Origin: Manis javanica
Lineage: Eukaryota; Chordata; Mammalia; Pholidota; Manidae
Length of the DNA: 64,000 bases
Assembly: GCF_040802235.1 (NCBI RefSeq)
Contig: NC_133174.1
Location: forward strand, 139,367,213 to 139,431,212
Direction of reading: 5' to 3'
The position numbers were made by a program, and so were the translations under genes. The notes below the pieces were generated by a model. The model was not told the DNA's origin, made no database searches, and was given only the letters and a program-made list of their open reading frames with translations. Below, one piece after another: positions 1 through 10,574 of this stretch (positions are counted from its first letter, which is position 1; each line of letters begins with the position of its first letter).

Positions 1-96
1 ATCTCTGATCGAGCCCCACAGAAAGGAGCCTGTCTTGCCAACAGGTTCAGGTTCAGCCCCAGGCAAGTTCATTCTTGATTTGGTGAGACAGAAAAA

Positions 97-419
97 TGAC
101 AATGGAACGATCTTGGGGTGAAAGGGTTTATACCCAACTTTACTCCCACAGTGACAAGTCAAGCACTAGAATTCCATCCACCACAGACCAAGTCTGCATG
201 CAGCAAGCCGGTCTCTGCCTCCGGGCCTCTCACCCCTGCAGGTCTCTCAGTCTCTGTCCTTGGTGCTGCCACCACTCCAGCCTCTGCTCTCCTGCAGCCA
301 TGCAGCCCAGAGCATGGGGGGAGTTCTTTATATAGAGTCAGTAATAATGTACTGTCTACACGTGTACAGTAGGCAAGCGGACCAGGGTCAGGTGAGAATC
401 CTGGCCACAGGAACTGTCA
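97..419 (-). mobile_element. LTR-like relic, reverse orientation, family unresolved
   Basis: Read on the minus strand the segment has the build of a solo LTR. It is bounded by TGACA and TGTCA termini and has a TATA-type box (plus-strand positions about 324-339). A pyrimidine/purine-skewed body follows, and an AGTAAA-like polyadenylation signal lies near the far end. No matching target-site duplication is visible, which fits an old copy. The family was not recognised. Confidence 0.45.
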
Positions 420-479
420 TTTTCTCTATGGAACCCCTGATCCTTCCTCCTCCCCCCAAGTCCCATTGAGTCTCTGGTT

Positions 480-1375
480 CATCGTGACAGGAACCACCCA
501 CCGCCGCTCCCATAGAGCCCTCTCATCCAGTCTAACATAAACTGACCTCCATACCCTGTCCCTCCCCACCACCCCTGATCCTACTGTAGCTCTCTGTTCA
601 GGGGGCACAGGAATTGACACCAGCCCCTACCTCCTGTCCAACACCCCCAAGCTCCTACAGCTCTGCTCCATCTGCATCTGAACCGACCTTTGCTCCCCTC
701 ACCCTCCCCGTCCCCAAATCACCCTTTCCTGTCCACATGGGCTGACCTCTGTCCCTCTACTTCCCAGTCCCTACTCCTGCTTCCCAGTATCCTGCTGATC
801 CATCCCCAGTTGAATGGACCTTTGCTACCTTCCTCACTCCACCGCACCCTCTTCCCCCTACATTTCTCTGGTCCTCTGACAAGCTCTAGCCCTGTTCCCT
901 CCCGCTCCCTGCCCACGCCCCTCTCTGTCGGCCCACACACTGCCCCCCAGACCTTACCCAACCATTCCCCAGACATCTCCTTGGCCCAGCCCCACAGAAA
1001 CTAAGGCCTTCCGCTTCTCTGTCCCCCTCCACCACCTCCCCTACACCTCTTGGTCCCACCCCACAAGTGCTCACCTCTGCTCCTGCCTCCCCATCACCCC
1101 TACCCTCCCTCTACAACTCTCTTCATCATCTGAGCCTGCACCGACCTCTCCTAACACTCGCTCCCCTGCTGTCCAACTACGTGGCCCAGCCCCAAGTGAA
1201 CTGACCTCAGCCCTCTCCATTCACATCTTCCCACGCCCTCGCAGCTCTTTTCTACCTCCTCAGGAACTGGTACTGTCTCTGTCCCTGGCCCCACCTTCCC
1301 AACCCTCCAGCAACTCTCCACCCCAGTCCTACCCACTGATTCATGCTCCATCTCTGTCCCTATCCCTTCCACTGA
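480..1375. repeat. Degenerate pyrimidine-rich tandem array, period about 60-72 bp
   Basis: The plus strand is strongly C/T rich. A core resembling 'aactgacctctgctcc' recurs at about 541, 613, 682, 741, 813, 876, 1070, 1140 and 1200. Units are poorly conserved, so this looks like an old minisatellite or a decayed satellite-like array. No coding potential is credible. The short open frames come from lack of A-rich codons. Confidence 0.45.
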
Positions 1376-2120
1376 GCAATTGCAAGCCTGTCTTAGAAGG
1401 GCTGCCAGGCGTGGCTCTGGCAGGCGCCTTATGCTTATTTCATCCTTAGGGATAACATGTCATTTGCCACACTCCCTCCCCACCAGAGCCCTGACTTTAC
1501 TTCAGTCACAAGAACATTAAGCAGGGGGCAATGGAATGTTTCCAGGATGACAGCTCCTGTAAAATGGGAAGTGGAGCCCAGCCTTCTCACTCCTTTCCAA
1601 TATTGTAGTCTCTTATCTGACCACATGCCTCTTATTAGAAAACAACAGTATGACAAATGTCAAATCCTCCCAGGAAATGACGTCAACTCAACCTTGGGGA
1701 GTAATCGTAAAAGCTTTATGGACCCACAAATTAATGACAAAGCTTATGTGACAACTATACCAAAGGAATGAGTGAGAACAGCACTTCTGGAATGTCTCTT
1801 CCTGCTGTAAAGCCAGGCACTCTCCATCCATCCGTGGCAGATCCGCAGCAATCCTGAATTAAGCCCAGCTCTTCTTCCCATGGCACAGGCAGGGGACCTG
1901 ACGCAGCTGGAGGAGGGGCCAAGTTACCCAGGCAGGAAGTAATAAAGCCCATGTGAGAACCCGGGTCTGAGGCTCCTCATCTCCCCCCAAACACCCCAGT
2001 ATTTCTCAAGGAGTGGTCCCTCTGCAGGAGACTTTTCTGGGGAACCCCCCAAGTCCTCCATGTTGCTAGTGTCTAGGTATAAAGGCCAGGGTCATGCCTC
2101 TTTAACACGTTCCCCATGTC
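1376..2120. other. Unassigned intergenic sequence
   Basis: No gene, RNA or clearly recognised repeat was seen. The stretch 1440-1760 is fairly AT-balanced and could hold an old repeat or a conserved non-coding element. Confidence 0.5.
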
Positions 2121-2124
2121 GGGT

Positions 2125-2262
2125 TGTCAGATGAAATACAGGATACCCAAGTAAAGTTGAATTTCAGATGAACAATTATTAAAAACCAAAACATCCAAAT
2201 GGGATATACTTATACTGAGAAAAACATTGCTGTTGATCTGAAGTTCAAACCGACCCACATGT
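2125..2262. mobile_element. Old palindromic DNA-transposon-like fragment
   Basis: The left arm carries 'ttgtcagatgaaatacagga' and a 'gaatttcagatgaacaa' motif. The right arm carries 'gatctgaagttcaaac', roughly the inverse of the left. This matches a widespread mammalian palindromic MER-type element that I recognise by its arms but cannot name with certainty. Confidence 0.35.
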
Positions 2263-2869
2263 TCTATTAGCTAAACTATGTACCCCTATTCTGGGATTAC
2301 AATGCCCCCAGAAGTTTGAAACCCATTCTCTCCATGTCCACGTGGGTGAATGAGACTCCTAGTTGCTCGTTTTCCATTCCCCCTTGCCCCTTCTTGCTCC
2401 CCACCTCAGCCTGGGGCAGAGACTTCAATACCATCTGCCAGGACTTCTCTGATAGGTCATCTGTGTAGGGCCAGGAGGGGATGGGACAGCAGTCAGCCCA
2501 ACCCAATGCCAAGATTCTGCAACACCATCTGGGAAACAAATGACCAGAGATTGGCTGAGTTCAACCTACTGTCATAATACCTGGCTCTCTCTCCCTGATT
2601 CGTCCAAGCACAAATTACCAGTAAGACTTTTTTGGCCTTACACTTTGCCAAACTACTTTGGGCGTACCATTGGGCTTAGGTGAAATGGAAATTCTATGTG
2701 TTTTACATACCAACAGGTTCCCAAGGCAAAAAAAATTCATGCCAGTGGCAAAGAATATTCTTGTTTTCTGTCCACAGGCTGGTGAGTTTAGGATCTACCA
2801 GGATGCTTTCAACACAATTTAGAAGATGAACTGATAGCCAAGGCTAAGTAACTCATCCTTAGAGAACAA
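2263..2869. other. Unassigned sequence downstream of CETN2
   Basis: This lies between the palindromic fragment and the CETN2 3' end. No gene or confident repeat was seen. Confidence 0.5.
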
Positions 2870-2889
2870 AAGTTCAAAATAAGAAAGGC

Positions 2890-2895
2890 TTTATT
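2890..2895 (-). terminator. CETN2: CETN2 polyadenylation signal (AATAAA)
   Basis: TTTATT on the plus strand reads as AATAAA on the minus strand, about 510 nt past the CETN2 stop codon. Cleavage would fall near 2870. That gives a 3' UTR of about 530 nt, reasonable for a roughly 1.1-1.2 kb CETN2 mRNA. Confidence 0.75.
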
Positions 2896-3402
2896 TTTAA
2901 GTCAAAACAAATAGCACAAATACACACCCAAATCCAAGTGAGAGAGGTCTCTGGGTTTTATAAAAGAGAAAGCTGCACTCAGGTGTCAATTAAAACCAGA
3001 GCCATTGAAGACATCCTCCCCACCCCACTCGTGGCAGCACCAACACAACCTGTGCTCCTCTAATAAGTTGCTCTGGGGGGACATGAATGTGAGGGTGCAT
3101 GACAGGACTGAAGTGCTACACGGCAGAGTGGTAAGGGGGCAAAAGCTGGAAGAACCTTTTCTCCACTCCAACATGCTCTCCCTCTGTTGTGGGGAATTTA
3201 AGTAGTCCCCAGGTCACCATACAAACAACTTTAATGTCAAAGAACACTTTCGAAAGTCTAAAATAGATTCGAGTTTGTTACTAAAGTTATACAGGGAGGT
3301 CAGTGGGGGAAAATGATTTGTTTTCTCAAAAACTAGCTTTCACAGAGCAGCAGCCACTAAATCTAGGTACGTGTGCTTGCAGTAGAAAGAAAGAGACTGA
3401 TC
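2896..3402 (-). other. CETN2: CETN2 3' UTR
   Basis: This segment is continuous with the terminal coding exon and ends at the canonical AATAAA. No open frame or repeat of note was seen. Confidence 0.7.
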
Positions 3403-6400
3403 TTAGTAAAGGCTTGTCTTTTTCATGATGCGCAGGAACTCTTGCTCATTGACTTCTCCATCTCCATCTCGATCAGCTTCATCAATCATTTCCTGCATGG
3501 TAATAAGGATTCAGGTTAGATGAATTCCTAAACGAAACCAAAATATGACTAAACAATAGGCTTTCATAACACTACATGAATAGACAACTGTCCACTCAGT
3601 GCTTGCTTCCTGAAAAGTTAGGTGATGACCAAAGTCACAGTATGTCACACGTATCACCTGGAAGGGAGCTTGAAGATCATCTTGACTAGGGGGGGTTCCT
3701 AAAACCTGAAATAGTAAGTAAAATTGTATGTGTGTGCGTTTTCCTAGGAGCAGGGTCCATAGGTTTGTTATACTATCAAAAGAGATATTAAGAGGTCAGT
3801 GAAGGGACAAGAGAACACTAGTTTTTCTTCAAAGTGGTGCTCATATCAAAGAAAACGTAACTCAAAGAAGTCACATAGGGCTCCAAGCAGGAATTCTGAG
3901 TTCCCGTCTGATGCATTACAAACCTGCAGCTCCTCATCAGTGAGATTCTCACCCAACTCCTTGGCTACACGCTTTAGGTTTTTGAATGATATCTTCCCAG
4001 TTTCATCATCATCGAAGAGCTTGAAAGCTTTCAGGATTTCTTCCTTGGTGTCTTTCTCAGACTTAACAAGTAGAACATAAAACACATGAGTAGAGAACAC
4101 TGAAGTGACTTGTGGCCTGTAGCCCCACGACTGCCTAACCCCTCTGCCCTGCCCCGACATCACCCCATGGTCGTGGTGATGGCCTTCATAAATAGGTCCT
4201 AGGTCACAGGGGATCAAACATCACCCAGGGTAGAAAAAAAAAGGACAAATCATTAAAATTATTACAAACCCAGAGGCTAAAAAGGAAATATACACGATTG
4301 CACTTAAACAATCTTTGTGTACAAACCAAAGAGAAATTGGATTTGTTTTAATATACAGGGGTCGAGGATGGAGTTAAAATTAGGGGAAATATCCTCTTTA
4401 AGCTGGTAGAGGAGGGATCCTCATGGCTGGGGGCAGAAGGTTGGAAACAGAGGGCTCTTTCACTTGTTATGAGATCACAGAGAGTTTCTGGGACTCCAAG
4501 GACTCCAACACAGGAAGGAAGCAAGATATCCAAGCGCTCAAACTCCAAATACTCCTGAATGGTAGCTCAAGATAGAACCCTTGGGAAGAGCAATTTGGAA
4601 ACCAATCTTAAATGTGGGACAGCTTTACTAGGTGGTCACAGAATGTTAAGTTTCCTGATCTGTTAAGTCAGTCCACAAAGAAAAATATAGGTATGATTAG
4701 ATGGTTTCAAAGCAACAGAATTACTAGAGGAGGAACAGACCTGTGCCCTGGGAGACACCCCTGAGACACTGACGGCAGTTACTCCTCCTCAGGCCAGGAC
4801 ACCATAGATGCGCCATGCTGAGGAGGGGCCAGGGGGCCAGCGGAAGAGCAGTGGTCCAATGAGAACATACTTCCTGGGTAGGATGGCACTCGGGGCTGAG
4901 GTGGACTGGTGGGGCGACATCTCATAGTCTCTCCTGACCCTAAGGATCCTTGAAAGGAGTGACACCTGAGAGACTACAGAGCCTGGGTGAATTCAACCTT
5001 GGAAGTGCTGACAGACCAAATCCCCAGCAGAGCAGAAAGCACAGCTGCTGAAGTAACCAGCCCCCAGCATAACAAATGGGAGAGGAAAGAGTTTTGAACT
5101 TTAAAGCATAGAGACTTTTCTGGTCAAAATGTAAGTCACTGTGATATTGTTGATGTTTACAGGTTTTCCTGCTGGAGGCTATCACACTAACATATTAGCT
5201 GGAAGAAAGGTAACAGAAAAAAGTGACAGCAGCAGTATAGTTTCACTACTTTACAGGGGGTAAAATGACTTTTCCTGTGACTTGGTGGCCTCGGAGTAAG
5301 CCAGGTAGAGCCCAGGCCTCCTAATTCTCAGTCACAAATACTATGCTTTATTAGCTCAACTCTCTACTTTGTATTAACTTCTCTTCAGTGACAACATTTT
5401 TATATCTAGATTCAGATTTGTCCACCCTTATGGATAGAAAAGCAGCTGATTATCTTAGCTAACTTACCATTTTTTGAGTCATCACAGTCAAAAAGTCACT
5501 AAAGTTCATTTTTCCTGTCCCCTCCTTATCGATTTCAGTTATCATTTTCTTGATCTCTTCTTTCTTGGGTTCAAAGCCCAGTGCCCTCATGGCCACCTAC
5601 AATGAAAACAGGAGCATCTCAATATGCACGTCCAGACCCAGCAGGAGCAGAACACAACAGTGTTGAGAGCAGTAAGCCAGCATCCGCAGTCCTGTTAAGC
5701 TAATCAGCAAAACTATAACATTATGCAGATTGATATTTGCAACTGAGTCTTAATAACACGAGGTAAGTAGACAGGAAAAATAGCACAGTGCATCCTCCCC
5801 TCTTACTTTTTGCAGGGAAAAGAGGGCAAAATGGGTGGAATGGTCACAGGGAAAGAAGACAAAGGAGCAGAGGCAAGGCAAAGCAGCAGTGCAGCAGGGT
5901 CCAGGGCTTGCCTTCAGTTCCTTAACATCTATGGTCCCCGTCCCATCAGCATCGAAGAGATCGAAAGCTTCCCGGATTTCCTGCTTCTGCTCTTCAGTAA
6001 GCTCTGGCTTAGGACTCATCCTCTTTCGCTGGGCAGTTGATGCCATGTTTGCCTTCTTAAAGTTAGAGGCCTTTAGACATTTTACAAACACATAAGCACA
6101 ATATCATGTAACACAGTTCATATTTTATATAAAATAGTGACAGACAACCATATCTATCTTAAGAACAGTTTATACCACCAAATTCCAAAGCTTTGCTTAA
6201 CAGGAGAGGTAACAGAGTTCACTGGAAAGAACGGTGACTCTTTCCATGTACCTGTATCCCTCCCTCTTCTTTACTATTGTTTGTAAAAGCAAGTTGTTCT
6301 TCTGGACGTCTCGTATGGAAAATCACCCTGGAAGAGAGCTAGCCAAGTAGCTGACTGTGGATAACTGCACAGATAATCATCTCCCCCTGATTTGGGGGAT

Positions 6401-6955
6401 CCGAATTCTAGAAATGTCCTTCAAACAACCACTCGCTTCCCTCTAAGTACTCTGTTTACTTCCTAGATTTGCGTAAATATCACTAAGTTGTTAAGATGTA
6501 CATTCCGTCAATATCGAATAATAAAACTCAATCTACTCAGCATATCTGTGCCTTCTCTGAGAAGCTCAAAACGTCTCCTGAATGTCCCCGTATTTAAATT
6601 TTAAAATGCACGTTAACAAACATCATCAACCTTCCCCAGCTCTGTATGGAAACTTTGGCAGAGGGAGGCGGCCAGGGTCTGAGCGGGGTCGCGATCTGCG
6701 CGGAAGCAGAACCTTCTTTGTGCAGGGCCGTCCCCGAGGGGCCGGGGAAGGCCCGGGGCGCCCGACGTGGGCGCGGGGAGGACCCGGCTGGGGGCGACCG
6801 GGCAGCAGCGGCGAGTCCCGGGCCCAGCGGGCCTGCCGGCGGCCGTAGCCCACCCTTCCGAGGAAAAGCTCGGAGGAGGGCGCGGGCCGTGGGGGCGTCG
6901 GGGCCAGACCGGCGCCTGGGGAGGCTCATGCCCCCGCGCCGCCAGCACTCACCAT
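3403..6955 (-). CDS. CETN2: Centrin-2, five-exon gene (172 aa)
   Basis: Centrin-2 is an EF-hand calcium-binding protein. In known mammals it supports centriole duplication, the XPC-RAD23B lesion-recognition complex and the TREX-2 export complex. Coding exons (minus strand): 6953-6955 (ATG only), 5912-6070, 5468-5596, 3924-4061 and 3403-3492 (stop 3403-3405). They join in phase 0 to 172 aa, the human length. EF-hand loops lie at residues 41-52 ([12 protein letters not shown]), 77-88, 114-125 ([12 protein letters not shown]) and 150-161. The fourth loop reads [12 protein letters not shown], with Asn at 158 where human has Ser as I recall it; both fit a coordinating position. The basic N-terminus FKKANMAS...QRKR is retained. 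Intron 2 starts with GC rather than GT; the other donors are GT. The gene shares its CpG-island promoter with NSDHL. Assignment is near certain. The exon edges are read from the sequence and memory of the human protein, not from transcripts. Confidence 0.97.
3690..3800 (+). mobile_element. MER-type hAT fragment in CETN2 intron 4 (family uncertain)
   Basis: The run 'cctgaaat...aaattgtatgtgtgtgcg...gcagggtccatag' resembles a common non-autonomous hAT element. A second, longer relative appears at 36690-37075. Identity is by recall only. Confidence 0.3.
4062..5467 (-). other. CETN2 intron 3
   Basis: This intron lies between exons 4 and 3 of CETN2. No internal gene or confident repeat was recognised. 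Splice sites are canonical GT-AG (donor gtaagt next to 5468, acceptor ttaag next to 4061). Confidence 0.7.
6071..6952 (-). other. CETN2 intron 1
   Basis: The intron starts immediately after the ATG (donor gtgagt at 6947-6952) and ends with a 'taaag' acceptor before exon 2. Its 5' part lies inside the CpG island. No other gene was seen. Confidence 0.7.
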
Positions 6956-6979
6956 GGCGGCCCGGCTCCGCGGCCTGTC

Positions 6980-6990
6980 GTTACGGCAAC
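6980..6990 (-). promoter_or_regulatory. Possible RFX X-box-like motif
   Basis: The plus strand reads GTTACGGCAAC. The right half, GGCAAC, fits the RGYAAC half-site; the left half GTTAC is one base short of GTNRCC. It lies 25-35 bp upstream of the CETN2 ATG. RFX factors control many centriole and cilium genes, so the placement is suggestive but unproven. Confidence 0.3.
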
Positions 6991-7119
6991 CGACGTACAC
7001 CCAGAGTCGGCGCCGTTCCCAGCGGCCCGCGCGCGGTCGCAGGGCTGGGCGGGGTGGGGCTAAGCCGCCGGGCGGGGCGCTGCGGGCCGAGACCGGGGGA
7101 CGGGCGGCGGCCAGGCCTC

Positions 7120-7124
7120 ATTGG
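7120..7124 (-). promoter_or_regulatory. CCAAT box (inverted, ATTGG)
   Basis: An ATTGG pentamer sits in the middle of the shared promoter, a typical position for NF-Y binding in bidirectional CpG-island promoters. Confidence 0.4.
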
Positions 7125-7173
7125 GCAGGAGCACGCCCGGGGCGCCGATTCGCCGAGCCGGCGCCGCGCCGAG

Positions 7174-7178
7174 CCAAT
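7174..7178 (+). promoter_or_regulatory. CCAAT box upstream of NSDHL exon 1
   Basis: CCAAT lies 54 bp from the inverted copy. NSDHL and other cholesterol-synthesis genes are SREBP targets, often with NF-Y nearby. I did not see a canonical sterol regulatory element beside it. Confidence 0.4.
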
Positions 7179-7199
7179 CCCAGGGCGGAGGAGCGTCTG

Positions 7200-7310
7200 C
7201 AGACCCTCGGCTCCCGCGGGCGGGGCGGAGGCGGCGGCCGCGGGCGGCGGGAGCTCGGCGGGCGCAGGCTGCGGGCGCGCTGAGGCCGGCCGGGCGCGGC
7301 CCACGGACGG
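7200..7310 (+). other. NSDHL: NSDHL non-coding first exon (5' edge approximate)
   Basis: The exon ends at a strong donor, ACGG|gtaagg, at 7310/7311 inside the CpG island. Translation starts in the next exon, so this is 5' UTR. The transcription start is not determined; 7200 is an estimate. Confidence 0.6.
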
Positions 7311-7439
7311 GTAAGGGCCGCCGCTGTGCGCGACCGGGCCCGAGGGCGAGGGGCGGCGGGCGCGCCTGTGCCGGGGCTTTCTGGGCTCGCCTAAGGCAGG
7401 CTGACCAGGGTCGGAGAAGACCGTGACCTTGCGTGTCGT

Positions 7440-7459
7440 GGGGGGGGGGGGGGGGGGGG
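7440..7459 (+). repeat. Homopolymer run of 20 G
   Basis: An unbroken G run starts 130 bp into NSDHL intron 1, still inside the CpG island. The run length is likely to be polymorphic and hard to sequence accurately. Confidence 0.9.
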
Positions 7460-8269
7460 ACTACTCACGGGGGTACAGACACCCGGCGAAGGGAAGGGAC
7501 GTGCCGAGCATTGTCACCGAGGTTTGCACGGCTGGCAGAACCCCAGTCCGCCGAAGCTCTTTCTCTGAGGGTGCCCCTTGGAGAGCACCCCCGTCCCCCA
7601 GGCCACATCCCAAGAGAGGATCGCTGACTTTTCGCCCCGCCTACAGCAGCCCAGGCGCCTGTGACTTTGAGGAGAGTGAGGGGGGTAGGAGCGAGCATGG
7701 GGGGAAGAAGGCGTCGAAATAAACTCTCTTTGTTACCCAAACACTCAGGTGGACAGGGAGGAACATTCCAGGCCCAGACACCCCCGTGAGCCGTCACCGA
7801 GAAGTTTGGAAGTGTGAGGCATGCTTGGAGAATGATAACGGGGGGGTGCGAGGGGAGGCCCTCAGCCAGCCCAGTGTAGGAGGGCTCTCAGCCCTTACCT
7901 GCCTCCACTCTAGCCATCCACGACACAGCTGAAGTTTCTCAAGCTGAGGAAGCCCTGAGGTTTTTATTAGCATCTGTCCAATGAAATGGTTCACTGACCT
8001 GCCCTTTGCCCTCTCGCCTTTGAGCATGAACCAGGTCCAGACCCTTTCGGTTCTACTCGACTCTCTGTTTCTGTCTGCACTCCATTAACCAGCTTCCAAG
8101 TTCTATCATTTCTCCCCCTCACATGTCAGTTTTGTCCTCTTTTCCACCTCTGCTGCTCCTCTCCCAATTCAGGCTTTTCACCAGCAGCCTCCCATCTCGT
8201 ACAAGCTGAACTCCGCACCATCATCTGCAAGGCGAGGCATGACATGCCCCCTCCTCTCCCCTGAACGCT

Positions 8270-8645
8270 AGCTTCTTTGCTGGGCCTCACATGCACAGGC
8301 ACACTCTTGTCTTAGAACTTCGGATCCAGCTGCCCGTCTGCTTGGTCCACTTGTTTCCCTTCTCCATGTCTTTGCTCCACTGTCACCTCAGTGAGCCACC
8401 CTTAGCACCCTGTTTAGCACTGCAGTCTCTAACACACTTAAGACCCACACCTTGCGCCACTTTTTTTCCCCCATAGTACTTATCACCTTCTAACCTACCA
8501 TATATTCCACTTACTTATTTTGTTCTTTATTTCCCACACACTAGAAGGTAAGCTCAATGAGGGCAGGCATCTTTGCTTGGTTCATCTTAGCTGGCGTGGT
8601 GAGGTGCAGCATATTAAGTGCTCAATACATTTTGGCTGAATGACT
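8270..8645 (+). mobile_element. L2 LINE 3' end
   Basis: Sense-strand hallmarks of the L2 tail are present: 'tgtcacctcagtgagccacc', 'atagtacttatcacc', 'aaggtaagctcaatgagggc' and the end 'aagtgctcaatacattttgg'. Ancient and diverged. Confidence 0.75.
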
Positions 8646-8659
8646 GCTCATTTCCTGCT

Positions 8660-9640
8660 CCTCACCTGTCTCATCCACCCTGCTCCACCAGGTTAATCTT
8701 CCCAGTGAACAGCTCTGCTCAGGTCACCCCCATGCTCTTAAGCCTTCAGAGACTTCCCATGACCACAGAGTAAAGTCCTGACATTTGAGCCTGGCATCTG
8801 AGCCTCCTGCCCAGTTTTGCCCGAAGTCCTTCTAACTTCGTGTCCCTCCCTGACCTATTTTTCAGTCTGTGGGATGGCAGCCTGGCAGAGTAGAAGGAAG
8901 AACCACGAGTTCTTCCTTGGCCATTTCCCAGCTGTGTGACTTTGGGCAAGTTGCTTGACCTCTCTGAACCTCAGTTTCTCATCTGATGAATGAGACCAGT
9001 ACTGTCTCCCACACCGATGCTTATGATTCCTAACTATGATTCTTAACAGAACAGCATACTCTTATGTAGAAGGACCTGACATTTAGCAGCTTTTCAAGCC
9101 GTATTTGTTCTTCTCTAATTTGCTTGTGTCATTCCCCCTTCCTGGCATGCCTAGAGCCTTAGACTTGGCTAAAACCCTTCCCCATGCTGCAGCCAGAGTG
9201 ATCTTTCCTATCTTAACATTCACCACTACTCACCATTTCCAGGGGTTCCCCCATCTTCTCCTAACCTGATAACACAGCCTCTTCCTGTTCTCAACTTTGG
9301 TCCCAATGTTGCTTCACACTCACTGTGACACAACTTGTCACATAGTTGCCAGAACATACTGGCCATGTACCATCACCTCATCCTTGGAATAGCTTTCAGG
9401 ACACCCACCCCCTCTGTTTGCCTCACTCCTTCCGAGCCCTGAGAACTCAGTTTAGGGATCGCCTTCTTGGACCAGGCATCCTGCTCTGGGTTTACCTTCA
9501 TCAGAGCTCAAAGGCCCTCCTGCAGTTCTCTGCCAAGTCTGTCTCCCACACTAGATGGCAGGTCCCTGAAGGTCTGTGCTGTGTCTCATGCAGTTTTCAC
9601 TTGTCAGTGGATGACAGTCAGTGACTTGTGAGTGTGAGAA
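8660..9640 (+). mobile_element. Second L2 copy, interrupted by a MIR
   Basis: Sense L2-like text (8660-8875) stops at a MIR and resumes at about 9075, running to a 'ctagatggcaggtccctgaa' tail near 9640. The MIR appears to have landed inside this L2. Confidence 0.5.
8876..9060 (+). mobile_element. MIR SINE
   Basis: The MIR core is clear: 'cagctgtgtgactttgggca', then 'agttgcttgacctctctgaa' and 'cctcagtttctcatctg'. Confidence 0.9.
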
Positions 9641-9929
9641 CACCTGAAGGAACGAGCTGACACACAGGGTTCCTTTATACGTTGCAGCTCCCCTTTTCCC
9701 CACTACAGCTTGTTTGAGCCCCACAGCAGCTCTGAGCTGGCAGGAAGGACTGCTGCCGTACACACAAGGCCTCTTAGACCAGCTGCAGCAGCACAGTTCA
9801 ACCCGTATCCCACTCTAGGCTCTTTGCTGGCCTTCCAGGGGCTCGCCACCTCATGGGCCAAGACGAACATGGGGAAAAAGTATAAACCAGTGTGCAGAGG
9901 GTTGGAGTGGAAGCAGAAACAAGTGCTAA

Positions 9930-10130
9930 GGAAACAGCTAACCTGGCCTAGGTAGGGGGAGGAGGTTTCACAGAGATGACAGTTGAGCTAGACCTTGAAA
10001 GATGAGGAGGAGCTCACTGTGGAGGTGGGAGGGAAGATCCTCCAAGGGGAGGGAACAGCGTAAGCTAAATCTCACAGGCACGCTGAAGGGTTTTCTGGTG
10101 GCTGCTGCAGATTCAGAGCCAGGGCCTTTA
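9930..10130 (-). mobile_element. L2 fragment, antisense
   Basis: The pattern 'gacagttgagctagaccttgaaagatgagg ... ggaacagcgtaag' is the antisense L2 3' region, diverged. (The motif is shown in parts.). Confidence 0.5.
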
Positions 10131-10574
10131 TGTGTCCTAAGAGTAAAAAGACAAGCGGAGAAAAGAAAGACTAATAGAAACACATGGACATCCCAGGTCT
10201 GTGAAAGGACAAGGTTGGGCTGATTGAATCCTTTGGGGAAGTGCATTTTGCCTTGAGTCCTGTTTGTGGCTCTCCTGCACAGACAGGCGTTGTCTGTCCA
10301 CAGACTAGTGATGAGCTGGCAGGAGCCACGTCTCAGCTCCCCGCCCTGAACTCAGACAGGGCAGCAGTCAGGGCCCTGACTGCCTCAGTACGTGCCTCTG
10401 AGTCACTCTGCATTTACCCTTTCCAAAGCGCCTGATCTCCCACATTCTCAGAAGGGGGAACACTTGTCTCTATCTGGCTTGAAATGGACAGACTGTCCCT
10501 TTTGTGTCCAGGACTCAGTGGTTGGGAATGTGCTTCAGCAGGAAGGACATTGGGCTACTTGCTTTCCATGGCCT

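Larger units (their letters stand above)
6650..7700. promoter_or_regulatory. CpG island, bidirectional CETN2/NSDHL promoter
   Basis: GC content and CpG density are very high, in sharp contrast to flanking DNA. The island covers the CETN2 start-codon exon on the minus strand and the non-coding NSDHL first exon on the plus strand. The two start regions are only a few hundred bases apart, and no TATA box is seen. The core is about 6990-7200. The long open frames across it are GC artefacts. Confidence 0.85.

Noticed and set aside
1-2869. GABRQ or MAGE-A gene ends expected upstream by synteny
   Set aside because: No exon, domain or 3' end of such genes was recognisable in this stretch.
6646-7314. 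222-residue plus-strand open frame across the CpG island
   Set aside because: It is rich in Ala, Gly, Arg and Pro, overlaps the CETN2 start exon and NSDHL exon 1, and similar frames run on both strands. GC-driven artefact.
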